Below, in pieces: positions 32,492 through 42,860 of a stretch of 64,000 nt of DNA. The position numbers and the translations under genes are program-made. The notes under the pieces were generated by a model. The model saw only the letters and a program-made list of their open reading frames with translations, did not search any database and was not told the DNA's origin. The DNA is from Xiphydria camelus (lineage: Eukaryota > Arthropoda > Insecta > Hymenoptera > Xiphydriidae). Each line of letters starts with the position of its first letter. Position 1 is the stretch's first letter. The stretch lies in NCBI GenBank assembly GCA_963678675.1, contig OY783199.1:10252356-10316355 (forward strand), in the 5' to 3' direction.

Positions 32492-32744
32492 TATAAATTC
32501 TGCACCTAGAATTTCGATACGCTGCAGGCCGTGCGGGGTAACGGAGGTACCCCACGTAATTAATTTCAGTTTTTCGTTGGAAATTGAAATTAAATTGAAC
32601 GTTTTTTATTAAAAATGGGTTTGGTAATATATTTTCTAGGATTACGTAAAGGGAACAAAATTAAAAATTAAAAATAGAAAAGCTATTAGAAAGAAACCGC
32701 TTCTGGGGTATCTAAAATACCCCGCTCGGCCACGTAAAGGTTAA

Positions 32745-33438
32745 AGCCGCGTATACATCTGAGCACGAACGGGAACGAGGCAAGGCGAGGCGAGGCGAGG
32801 CGAGGCGAGGCGAGGCGAGGCGAGGCGAATGCTTCGTTCGAGGGTTTTTGGCAATCGTACGAGGCAGCGTTCGAGGCAGCGATCCATCCATTCGTTCGTA
32901 CGTTCCGGTGAAATGGCGGACGATGTAGCAGTGGCGAGTGTAGCACATTTGTGGTGATCGCGGGTACCCGCGATAATAATATCGCAGCGAAAGAAAAGAA
33001 AAAGACGGTGGTGGGCAACTAGAATCTATCGAAATCGGTCGATTTCGAGGGAAAATTCATTGTTAAATAATATGTTAGAAGAAGAAGAAAGTGGTCATTT
33101 TCGAAATTTTACGAGGATGTCGCTAAATGACTTCAGTTTTTTCTGCATTTCATATTATTTGATAAAATTAAGCGTTTTTTCATTGTCCCAGCTCATAACC
33201 ACGAAGTAAAACAATTCGCAAAATAGTCGCGCACAAACTGCCTCGTACGACGCACCGAAAAACCGTCTACACTGCACCGAATGGTCCTTTGAAGTACCGA
33301 CTCCAAACGGATAGACTCCGAACGGCTCCGAGGCGAGGCCGAGGCGTCTTGCCGCGCCTCGGATGCACGTACACACTTGTATGCTCGTTCGGCCTCGCCT
33401 TGCCTCGTTCCCGTTCGTGCTCAGATGTATACGCGGCT
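32745..33438. mobile_element. 694-bp TIR element with GGCGA microsatellite, TAA TSD
   Basis: AGCCGCGTATACATCTGAGC at left and its exact inverse at right; similarity extends about 48 bp. TAA at 32742-32744 and 33439-33441. A run of GGCGA pentamers (32784-32827) lies next to the left TIR, and a shorter form GAGGCGAGGCCGAGGCG near 33330. Its left TAA is inside the TTAA used by piggyBac. Frames rich in RLASP are translations of the microsatellite. Confidence 0.8.
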
Positions 33439-33439
33439 T

Positions 33440-34972
33440 AACACGCTCCTCTGGAAGGGGTATGGCACCGTGGGCCTACTGGAGGTGGAAATGGTTTGCG
33501 CATGCGCACCGCATTCCCTGTACTGTAGTGACGGGCGCCGCACAGGTCGCAAACGAAGGGCCCCTCGACCGCGCGCGCGCGCGTGCTCAGATTTTAGGAG
33601 CCTAGCGGGAGGGCACAGAAACCCTCTGCCTTTCGCTCTCCTCGGACAAAGTGCAGACCCGCAATAAATTTGACTATTGCACGTGTACTTGTTCGGGGAT
33701 AACACCAACCGGACAGCGCCGAATCTGCGTACACATTTTGTCTCATATTTCAGTTATCATAATCCAATGTTTATTGCTGTAGACTCGACTGGCGATAGAG
33801 TAGAAAATGTACAAGACGAACAATATTTTTAATTAAAATGTTTAAAAATAATTCAAGGAATAAATTTATATTTTATATACCAGTAAGAGAGAGAGAGAGA
33901 CAATGTATATTCAATTCGGCCTTTTATTTCCTCGCCTGTTTTCATAATTTCTTTACAGTTTTTCTAGGCTTATATCCCCTACTGATTACGTTTCCAATAA
34001 GTTTCACTTCCACCGAGTGTCATGACACTCACTGTTTTTTTATTTACATTTGAAAATCTTTCCATTGAGGCACGCGACATAAAAATGTAGGATATAACAT
34101 CAGTTTTGGAAAAACACACGATCACGATGACTCCAAAAATTTAGCTGCATTTATCGCTGCTCTTAAGCAGAATATGAGTCCTTTCAACTGCTTGAAAATT
34201 AAGGAAAATTTTTCATTTAATATTAAAACAGGTCGTCGTGCATCGGAACCCGTGATTAATTTTATTTTAAATATAGAAAAAAATGGACGGGCAATGCAAG
34301 ACTTATTTATATCCGAATGTTCGCAAGATGTTAGCAGATTCGAAGCACTAATCAAACAAAATAAAATTTTGAATTTTGCGAGCTGTAATAACGAACAAAA
34401 AGTAACAATTAATAATAACGAGGTTCGTACGCAACGTGATCTGTTTGGTCGGATGTTGGGTATATCAATGAATGGGCAGCGGATATCGAAATAGTATCTT
34501 ATGTCATAAGGCGGAAATCCGAGGTTTTTTCAGACTGTGTTTAATTAGGTCATAACAGGAGGCATGGTTGGGGGATGCCATCTTACGGTCTAACAATAGG
34601 CTAGAAAAGGATTCGAAACGGGTATGAGTGAGGAAAAACTATTTTATATATTTACTTAATAGAGAGATTTTTATTACCGGAGGAGGAGGAGGAGGAGGAG
34701 GAGGAGGAGGAGGAGGAGCTGAAAATGATGACATGATTTACGACAGCGACGACTATATTGAGTTTGAGGATTATATAGAAAATGAGAGTTACGAAACAGA
34801 GTAATTTTAGATTCGATTAGTGTTAGAGATGTATGTTGTATTCGAAGTAGAAAGAAAAAAAAATTTAATGAAAAAAAATTCGATTTTTCACTGTTTTTCA
34901 ATTTTCAAAATTCGTGAGCGACCTCTAGAAAATTTTTTATCGTGCAGAGCTTCGGTGATGGTTCTTAAAACA
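33440..34972 (+). repeat. 1.5-kb dispersed repeat R3, copy 1
   Basis: Direct copy of 39618-41450, starting AACACGCTCCTCTGG and ending TCGTGCAGAG...AAACAT. By eye the two copies are well above 90% identical outside indels. Carries the coding remnant at 34119-34494 and an acidic tail after a GGA run (34679-34718). Probably one transposable element; ends undefined. Confidence 0.8.
34119..34804 (+). pseudogene. Unnamed TE protein remnant (KTGRRASEPVINF family), copy 1
   Basis: Before the first ATG the frame already reads DSKNLAAFIAALKQN, then NCLKIKENFSFNIKTGRRAS, EPVINFILNIEKNGRAMQDL and FISECSQDVSRFEA, then QRDLFGRMLG before a stop at 34494. An acidic tail (DDMIYDSDDYIEFEDYIENE) ends at 34802. 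I recognise the wording from a recurrent arthropod/cnidarian TE family without an assigned function. The central part of the protein is missing. Confidence 0.5.
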
Positions 34973-34974
34973 TC

Positions 34975-36548
34975 ATAAACTAACATAATCTGACGTGCCA
35001 CCCCAATGTATATAGGCATTGTAATAGTTTATATATTTCCTGTTCATTGTATTCGTAAAACAAACAAAATAATTACTTTGTAATATCGCGGTAAATATAC
35101 AATATGCTATTATATGATTATATATATTTTTTGCATTGTAATACGTAGTTAATAACAATATCATTTATATATTTTTCGTATCATTTTCAATGTCCCCGAT
35201 AGTTGCAAGGATTGCGAAATCTGTGAATTTTTTGTAAAAACGACCTCTCTCTCATTTAACTTAAAATTTCAATATTAAAAAATATATATTTGACATTTAT
35301 ATAGTGATCTCAATTATATTTAAATAGAATCATTTTATATATTTACTGTAAGCAGTATAATATGGCGGGACTAAAATAATTATTTTCTCTCTCTCGACTC
35401 TTAAATACAAGTACCTCATTGCATTTTCCCGGAACTCTGTTATTAATTTTATGAATTTTTTAATATTATTAGATGCAATATCTGATATATTACTTACAAA
35501 TCACAATTCAACTCTGATTATTTAGAACTTTATTGCTATTTATTTATAAAAATCTACAAAGTATGCGGACATATCATTTCCCAGAATCGACGAATGAGTA
35601 CGTATAATAATTTAATGCACACGATACTAACGCCATTAGCTGGAGTCTTCGACTATTTAATCAAGGTGGGCTCCCATCTTCTAACTTTGCAATTTCGACT
35701 CAGTAATGAGAGAAGAGCAGAGTGGAATCGAGGGAGGGAGAGGGGAGACGTAAAGCGTGCGAGAGAGGGTTAGACTTGGTTTAAGCATTATAAGTTTACA
35801 TTAAATAACGAGAAGCCGACATTACTTAGCCGGAGGGTTATTACCGAATTGTGTACTTTCCAGACGCGATGAAGTATACCTTTCTTTCCCGTTCGCTCGA
35901 AGATTTCAATGCGCTGGTAAGGGTAACAGTTTGATCGAATTAAATGGTGTGTAGTTCAATCCTTGACGATATCGCCTCTCCAGAGGATGGATAATTATGA
36001 ATTCAAACTATTTGGTATGACGCATTTCGTTTCGGCTCTGACAATTATTTACGACGGTCTAGATATTTATCGGTGTTCTATTTTATCAGAATGTGCCACA
36101 ATGAGTACCGAGAGAAAATCGATACTAGTCGTCCTCATTTTTAAACAAATATTCTTGAACTAATTGTTGATGCTAGAGAGAAATATTTTCTTGGTTGAAA
36201 TACAGTTGCTTGACGTATAAAGGGGAATTACTATTCTATAGCCATTTGAAGAATTTCAATGTTGAAGTTAAGGGATTCTTTTTCCTATGTACCAAATATA
36301 TACATGTATACACTATATTCTTGTCTTAGAAAGTTTATTAAATTTTAACTCCCAAGATGGTCGTGATTATGGAAAAAAAATATTCTTCAAATTTAAAAAT
36401 CGAATAGGTAACTCCTTCTCTCACGATTTGTTTTATTAGTTTTCGAATATATATTCTTTCTTTTAATTTGAGAATATCTCAATATGTTACTCTATAATAA
36501 CGATCATTTTGAAAGCTAAAGTTTGATGAACTTCTCTAAGCAGGAATA
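34975..36548. other. AT-rich, no recognisable element or gene
   Basis: The least repetitive stretch of the window. Small frames (for example 66 codons at 35963-36163) show no family resemblance. It could be genuine host intergenic or intronic DNA. Confidence 0.4.
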
Positions 36549-36550
36549 TA

Positions 36551-37335
36551 CGAGGGTCATTTGAAAAGTTTCCGGCCTTATTGAAAAGCAGTCATGATAG
36601 AATTTAATTCTTGCTATCGTCTGATAGATGGCGTTGATACACGTATCCCAATAAAATGTCGAGTCATTCCGATCAGTACTTTGCTCATGGCACTTTTATA
36701 AAGTTGACAGGAGATGTTTTCTAGCGACAATGGTGATCAAGTTCCTTTATTTGAAAAGAAAAAAAACTCAGGAAATAAAATACGAGTTAGACTCAGTATA
36801 CGGTGAAGTGTCCCCTCCGTACACATCCGTCAAACATTAGGTGGCTGAGTACAAACGTGGCTGTACCAGCATTTTTGATGACGAACGTTCTAGGCACCTA
36901 AAAACTGTTTCAACTGTCGAAATTGAGGACTTAGTGCATGAAACTGATGGAAGATCGTCGATTGACCGTGAAGGAGATCGCTAAGGCTTGTAAGATATCG
37001 TGGGCTTATTGCGAAAAGTGACCAAGTCAAAAATCAACTTGGTCACTTTTTACTGTATTACTACCAGTCCTATAGACTTGGTGATATATCCGCAGTGTCA
37101 AAATAAACTTAAATATTTTCAGTTTATTTTGACACTGCGGATATATGACCAAGTCCAAAGAACTGATAGTAATACAGTAAAAAGTGACCAAGTTGATTTT
37201 TGACTTGGTCACTTTTCGCAGTAAGATCACAATATATCAGATGGACGGGTGCACACAATTTTGCACGAGGATTGGGTATGAGAAAATTATCCGCGCGCTG
37301 GGTACCGAATTTATTGTGTACGCTGTAGACTGGTA
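36551..37335 (+). pseudogene. mariner transposon fragment, interrupted
   Basis: The 5' TIR CGAGGGTCATTTGAAAAGTT follows TA at 36549-36550. From ATG 36730 the frame reads IKFLYLKRK, then after a frameshift in an A run YELDSVYGEVSPPYTSVKH, VAEYKRGCTSI and later EIEDLVHETD: the N-terminal helix-turn-helix region of a mariner transposase. A 213-bp MITE splits it; beyond, VHTILHED continues to about 37300. The catalytic domain and 3' TIR are missing. Confidence 0.75.
37009..37221. mobile_element. 213-bp palindromic MITE inserted in mariner, TA TSD
   Basis: TTGCGAAAAGTGACCAAGTC and inverted CTGCGAAAAGTGACCAAGTC; arms pair almost end to end around a centre near 37115. TA at 37007-37008 and 37222-37223. 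Removing it restores continuity of the mariner N-terminal region, so it is younger than the mariner copy. Confidence 0.85.
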
Positions 37336-37354
37336 TTTTTCAGGTGGACAAAAA

Positions 37355-37521
37355 TAATTTTAACATTGAAAATGTTTATGTTCCGGTATATGGGGGGACA
37401 TGTCTAGGTTTTTGACGAGCCAGTTTAAGACGGACATGTCGCGCTCCCCATTCTAGCGCTCTCGTGCGTGCGCCACCGGAAAGCCCCCACTCTAGCGCTC
37501 TCGACCGTGTGTGTAGTAGAC
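37355..37521 (+). repeat. Repeat R2, left part of the split copy
   Basis: Matches 24190-24314 up to TAGTAGAC, with an extra partial duplication of TCTAGCGCTCTCG. The right part continues at 39497-39615. Confidence 0.75.
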
Positions 37522-37954
37522 CAGCCCCCTGCAACTCTACGTTTCGGATGGCCACACCGATGTCGCCAACCGCGTTGTGGCGCCAGCGTAGCTGGCCCGG
37601 CTGAATGCGGGCGAATGAGGTGTGAATGAAGGGACTTGAGTGCAATGAAGCATAATTCCATTTTGTAATAAGTATGTAGGGATAAGGAGTTTTATGAAGT
37701 AATAAAAATAGTCCAGTAAATGTTCGAACGAATTTTATATTTCACGATAAAAAATTTTAGTTTTATTACACCCATAAATAACGTAAAACAACTACAAAAC
37801 GATTTTTACTTTCATTCATTTTTTTATAATTTTTTTAAGATACTGTCCATTTGGACGCTTTCTTTGTATATTGGTTTTTTTTCTCTTCCTCTGAATTAAT
37901 TCGATTACAATACTGTTGCATTCTCCTCATTACAAAGTATCTAATAATGTGATA

Positions 37955-38579
37955 TTATATATCAGTGGCATGCGTCTCGCAAGGAAATGATAATTTATCT
38001 AATTTTAAAACACCATCCAAAATTGCTTTAAATACATAATTTTCATTTCGATGGACAAGAAAACGGTTGTCGAGATATAAAATGAATTTAAAAAGGTGTG
38101 TATTAGGGTGATAGAAAAGCACGTCTTTGTACCATTGAGAAAAAGCAGCTTCCGGTAGAATAGCTTGGTTAGACGGATTTACAAGAGCATTTTTACATTC
38201 AACACACTTAACAGTATTTAAAACATGCTTTAATAAATCAGCCGTTAAGCAATATAGAATGCAGTTAGACACATCTGGCCAGCTGTAGTCATGCTCAGTC
38301 ATATTTTCCATGCTCCAATCTTCATTTGTTACCAAAGCATCAAGTTTAGCTTTTATCTCCTTCTTAGCATCAGCAGAATTGTTATTACTAAAAATAGATT
38401 TAATATCGCCAAGTGTTAAAAGTGCTTCTTGACTATGCCCTGATTCAACCAAACAATTCCCTGTTCTTGGAGCCTTTAGAACAGTAAACGTGCAGAGAAT
38501 TTTGTAGATATGCAGAAAAGTTGGTGCAGAAGGATGATCGTTTGAACCACCTGCTTGTCGAACACTTCCAAAAAATTTC
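37955..38579 (-). pseudogene. P-element transposase C-terminal exon
   Basis: The exon begins after an acceptor-like TTCATCTTTAG with FFGSVRQAGGSNDHPSAPTF, the block that follows the catalytic domain in P/THAP9 transposases. It continues through CILYCLTADLLKHVL, CVECKNAL and FHPNTHLFKF-like wording to the stop after CETHATDI. It is open for about 207 codons. A donor-like GTGAGT at 38655 suggests a retained 3' intron. Without the upstream RNase H-like domain it cannot catalyse transposition. Confidence 0.75.
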
Positions 38580-38846
38580 TAAAGATGAAAATGAAAAAAA
38601 CCAACGCCGTAAATAGATTTTGGAAAATTAAAAATATTCTAGGACAGTTTATCACTCACCATTAGTAATTCACGAATTATTTTTGAATAATAGATGAGAT
38701 AGTGTAAATTGCTGCATGCACAAAAAAAGAAGCAAAATATAACAAAAATCAACGCAATAGGAAATTGTAATGATAAGATCGATAAATATATAATTAACTT
38801 AGTAAACACTGACACAGTACTTTAAAGCATATATTGCAAAGTGTAA

Positions 38847-39254
38847 TTAATTTCGTCTTACGTGATTGAATATGATTCGGAAAACTGTAATGCAAGTAAT
38901 GGCAAACCTCGAGAGAGCGTCTTGATTTACCCTCCCTGTAAGGACAGAAGGGAAATCAGATGGGTGTTTTTCAGTTAGATAATCAATAATGCCTAACGTG
39001 CCTAAATTAATATGAGTACTTGCCTTCGCGATGACTTGACCGTTTTTATTTGTGACCATTTTGTGAGTAATGATTTCCTCCTCTAGAAAATGATTGTGAC
39101 AAACACGATCGCCTGATTTTAAATCAGGTATTTTTGTGGCAATTCTCCATGCTTGGAGAATCTCCGAGTCTTTTGGTGCCGTAAAAAAAGGTCCTTTATC
39201 AGTAGGATTTGAATCGTAGCCAACCGTACATCCTAGCACTTTACACCTCGGCAT
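38847..39254 (-). CDS. THAP-domain protein, 135 aa, from deleted P element
   Basis: Residues 1-75 form a THAP zinc finger: CKVLGC near the start, FTAPKD, W at position 32 and VCHNHF, giving the C2-CH ligands. THAP domains bind the transposon's subterminal DNA. The frame ends in unrelated sequence after about residue 110. Deleted P elements that keep only the DNA-binding part (KP type in Drosophila) repress transposition; a similar role is possible here but untested. Confidence 0.7.
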   Translation of the reverse strand: MPRCKVLGCTVGYDSNPTDKGPFFTAPKDSEILQAWRIATKIPDLKSGDRVCHNHFLEEEIITHKMVTNKNGQVIAKASTHINLGTLGIIDYLTEKHPSDFPSVLTGRVNQDALSRFAITCITVFRIIFNHVRRN

Positions 39255-40299
39255 CGTTACAATTTTTTAAATACAAGTAACATAAGTTTTTACCATAAAA
39301 AAAACGTTTTGACACTTCACATCTGTTATATCCTCGTGAACGCTTTCGCTGATTGCAATAAAAACATTTCATTAGGTTAGAATGACAGGGCGGACAGGGC
39401 CAGCGTGTAGAGCGCCACGTAGCGGATTAGTTACGGCTGGCGACAAAGCGTGGTCAAAGCTATCTAATGGGAATACGTGTAAGTTGCAGGGGGCTGTAGT
39501 AGACTAAGAGTGGGTACGGGTGAGATGGTACTATGTAGTGGTACGGGTGGTGAGGCAGCTACGCGGGACGAAGAAGGAAGAACGAGCTCGATACGAAGAA
39601 AGAACTCTATTCGGCGTTTAACACGCTCCTCTGGAGGGGGTACGGCACCGTAGGTCCACTGGAGGTAGAAATGGTTTGCGCATGCGCACCGCATTCCCTG
39701 TACTGTAGTGACGGGCGCCGGGTCGCAAGCGAAGGGCCCCTCGACCGCGCGCGCGTGCTTAGATTTCAGGAGCCTGGCGGGAGGGCACAGAAACCCTCTG
39801 CCTTTCGGTCTCCTCGGACAAAGTGCAAACCCGCAATAAATTCGACTATTGCACGTGTACTTGTTCGGGGATAACACCAACCGGACAGCGCCGAATCTGC
39901 GTACACATTTTGTCTCATATTTCAGTTATCATAATCCAATGTTTATTGCTGTAGACTCGACTAGCGATAGAGTAGAAAATGTACAAGACGAACAATATTT
40001 TTAATTAAAATGTTTAAAAATAATTCAAGGAATAAATTTATGTTTTATATACCAGTAAGAGAGAGAGAGACAATGTATATTCAGTTCGGCCTTTTATTTC
40101 CTCGCCTGTTTTCATAATTTCTTTACAGTTTTTCTAGGCTTATATCCCCTACTGATTATGTTTCCAATAAGTTTCGCTTCCACCGAGTGTCATGACACGC
40201 ACTGTTTTTTTATTTACGTTTGAAAATCTTTCCATTGAGGCACGCGACATAAAAATGTAGGATATAACATCAGTTTTGGAAAAACACACGATTACGATG

Positions 40300-41275
40300 A
40301 CTCCAAAAATTTAGCTGCATTTATCGCTGCTCTTAAACAGAATATGAATCCTTTTAATTGCTTGTAAATTAAGGAAAAGTTCTTATTTATTTAATATTAA
40401 AACAGGTCGCCGTGCATCGGAATCCGTGATTGATTTTCTTTTAAATATAGAAGAAAATGGACGGGCAATGCAAGACATATTTATATCCGAATGTTCGCAA
40501 GATGTTGGCAGATTCGAAGCACCAATCAAACAAAAAAATTTGAATTTTGCGAGCTGTAATAACGAATAAAAAGTAACAATTAATAATAAAGTACGCGAGG
40601 TGATCTGTTTGGTCGGATATTGGGTATATCAATGAATGAGGCAGCGGATATCGAAACAGTATCTTATGTCATAACGCAGAAATCCGAGGTTTTCTGACTG
40701 TGTTTAATTAGGTCGTAACACGAGGCACGAGGCATGTGGTTTATTTTGTTTTGAGAAGTGGGCATTCGTGATGAAAAATAGTATATGTCATTCGGTTGAA
40801 ATCCTCGGATTTAAACCGAATGACATATACTATTTTTCCTCACGAATGCCCACTTCTCAAAACAAAATAAACAGAACTATACATGGCTCATTTCACGTTG
40901 CGTTTATCAGTTTGGAAAAAGGACCCACTTTAGACTAAACAATCTTTTGACAGCCTGCGGACTCCCGGTCAGTGTCACGCGGGAAAAACGCCAACTTACC
41001 GTCTAAAAATAGGCTTGGAAAGGACTCGAAATGGGTATGAGTGAGGAAAAACTATTTTATATACTTAACAGAGAGATTTTTATTACCAATAAAGGTACCT
41101 ACTTCTCGAGTTTTCTAGTGTGAAATCAGAAAAACGACTAAAGCTTCTTTGAATTCCGGAGGAGGAGGAGGAGGAGGATGCTAATTCGGAGCTGAAAATG
41201 ATGACATGATTTACGACAGCGATGAGGATATTGAGTTTGAGGATTATATAGAAAATGAGAGTTACGAAACAGAGT
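40300..41275 (+). pseudogene. Unnamed TE protein remnant (KTGRRASEPVINF family), copy 2
   Basis: Same reading as 34119-34804 but with an early stop (near 40366), several small deletions and the palindrome insertion. The acidic tail near 41195-41275 is preserved. More decayed than copy 1. Confidence 0.45.
40739..40873. mobile_element. 135-bp hairpin insertion in R3 copy 2
   Basis: GTTTATTTTGTTTTGAGAAG and the inverse CTTCTCAAAACAAAATAAAC, arms about 62 bp, centre ATCCTCGGAT. The matching place in R3 copy 1 (around 34550) lacks it. Exact TSD unclear. Confidence 0.75.
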
Positions 41276-41454
41276 AATTTTGGATTCGATTAGTGTTAGA
41301 GATGTATGTTATATTCGAAGTAGAAAGAAAAAAAATGTAATGAAAAAGAAAAATCGATTTTTCACTGTTTTTGAGTTTTCAAAATTCGTGAGCGACCTCT
41401 AGAAAACTTTTTATCGTGCAGATCTTTGGTGACAATTCTTAAAACATGATATAC

Positions 41455-42857
41455 ATTTGGTGTATGGAAAAGAGTCTCTCGATTCCAACATATTAAAGTT
41501 CTTCGATAGATAATTTACATTTCTTCCAATGCTCCAGCAATATAATTGTATAATCAGAACTTCCTTTTCATATTATATTAGATCGTTCTCTCTTTATGGT
41601 ATAATTATGTTACTGATAAGGTTGTTTTATTTTCGTCCTTTTATAATGGATAACAATATTAGATAAGAGTATTTTACGATCACATGTCATATTTGTGTTA
41701 AATTACCTTCGTAAGAATGATCCATTTTTTCCATCAGAATTTTTCGCGGTGTCCATATTCTTCGAACCACAACGTATTGTCGGAGAATGTAGATATAGTA
41801 CCATTATATTATGCAATACAAAGTCTTCTCAACCCGGCGAGGGTTTAGGCACATCTAGTTTAATTTCATCGTTTATAATCTGGCCATACACTTCGTAGCA
41901 CCCATCCCACCCATTTTTCAACTCTTCACCCTTCGTCAGGGGTTAACTCTTTTTTTCTCATTCTTTCAAAAGTTTCCCACTTGCCGCCTACGAAACTTTG
42001 GGATTATCTTTTTTCCTTTTAAAAATTCAACTCACGCGAGACTCGCCTCCTTCTCGATTCACTCGTTCTTTTCCTCCCGAGATTCAAAGGATGCAGACAT
42101 TTAATTCTGTTATTGAAATTCTGAAAAACTCTTCCGGGCAATATCGACGTTCCTATGCTGAACGAGTTGCGGGTGAGCTCGTTAGGTGAACAATATTGAA
42201 ATCTGTTTTATTACAGTTTTCATAGCCTTAGAATAATATAGTAGAATAGTAGCTTGATATAGCAGCATTCATCTCGGCATTGTGTAAACAAAGAACACAA
42301 ATTTATCGTAACAACTGAATAATTAGATCACCTTCCCTCCCTATTTCTCATGTATAGGGGAATTAAATATTAAATTCCCTCAAGACTATTTAAACAGTTA
42401 AAAGAAGAAAAACCCATATCTACATATAATCAGAAATAATTAGCCACGTCATTACGTTACCCATTGAAGTTTAGACGAGGTAATTAATAGATTAATTAAT
42501 AGTCCACGACAGACTAATTTACTCGTATTAGGTCCCACTAATTACAATATATTTCTTGAATGCAGTAGCATGAGTGAGATCCAAGAAACTTTCTAAACAG
42601 ACGATCATAAGTCTGCTAACTCGCGTCCATTCATATGTGTACGTCGAATTTTAATTTCCGACGTCGAATCGATGATCCACTGTCATACCAGCGCCGCCGG
42701 TAAGGAGACGCGGCATACCTAGGTATATATTCTATCAATTCACTAGGGATTTTCGAGTTCGTTTAACTTCGCGGATGGATTTTAAATGGATGCGTATAAA
42801 GAGCGAGCTACGGGGCAAATACGGACGTGTGGGAAAGACAAAGCGTTGGAAAGTCCG
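41455..42857. other. No recognisable gene
   Basis: AT-rich with a pyrimidine-rich block at 41930-42080. Two frames of 63-67 codons lack protein character. Confidence 0.4.
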
Positions 42858-42860
42858 TAA

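Larger units (their letters stand above)
30209..32740 (-). mobile_element. 2,532-bp piggyBac transposon, structurally complete
   Basis: TTAA at 30205-30208 and 32741-32744. Ends CCTTCCCGG (left) and inverted CCTTTACGTGG (right). A palindromic block of the form GGGGTA...TACCCC occurs three times subterminally (30251-30276, 32537-32553, 32705-32722). The single gene on the minus strand is open. A 116-bp MITE lies in its upstream region. This is the best candidate for a recently active element. Confidence 0.9.
37522..39496 (-). mobile_element. 1,975-bp P element, 8-bp TSD, internally deleted
   Basis: Ends CAGCCCCCTGCAACT and its inverse; TAGTAGAC is duplicated at 37514-37521 and 39497-39504, the 8-bp target typical of P elements. 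Subterminal blocks (GTCGCCA, GTGGCGC, GCTGGCCC) recur in inverted order. It encodes a THAP protein and the C-terminal exon of a P-type transposase on the minus strand; the region between is far too short for the catalytic core. Confidence 0.9.
39618..41450 (+). repeat. Repeat R3, copy 2
   Basis: Longer than copy 1 because of a palindrome insertion (40739-40873), extra DNA around 40880-41000 and a ~70-bp segment before the GGA run. Otherwise colinear with 33440-34972. Confidence 0.8.

Noticed and set aside
32686..33018. ORFs with repeated RLASP
   Set aside because: Translation of the GGCGA pentamer run.
34674..34901. Leucine-run minus-strand ORF
   Set aside because: Reverse translation of the GGA run in the R3 repeat.
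34975..36548. Possible host gene exon in the least repetitive stretch
   Set aside because: No frame over 70 codons with family resemblance and no convincing splice-site pair.
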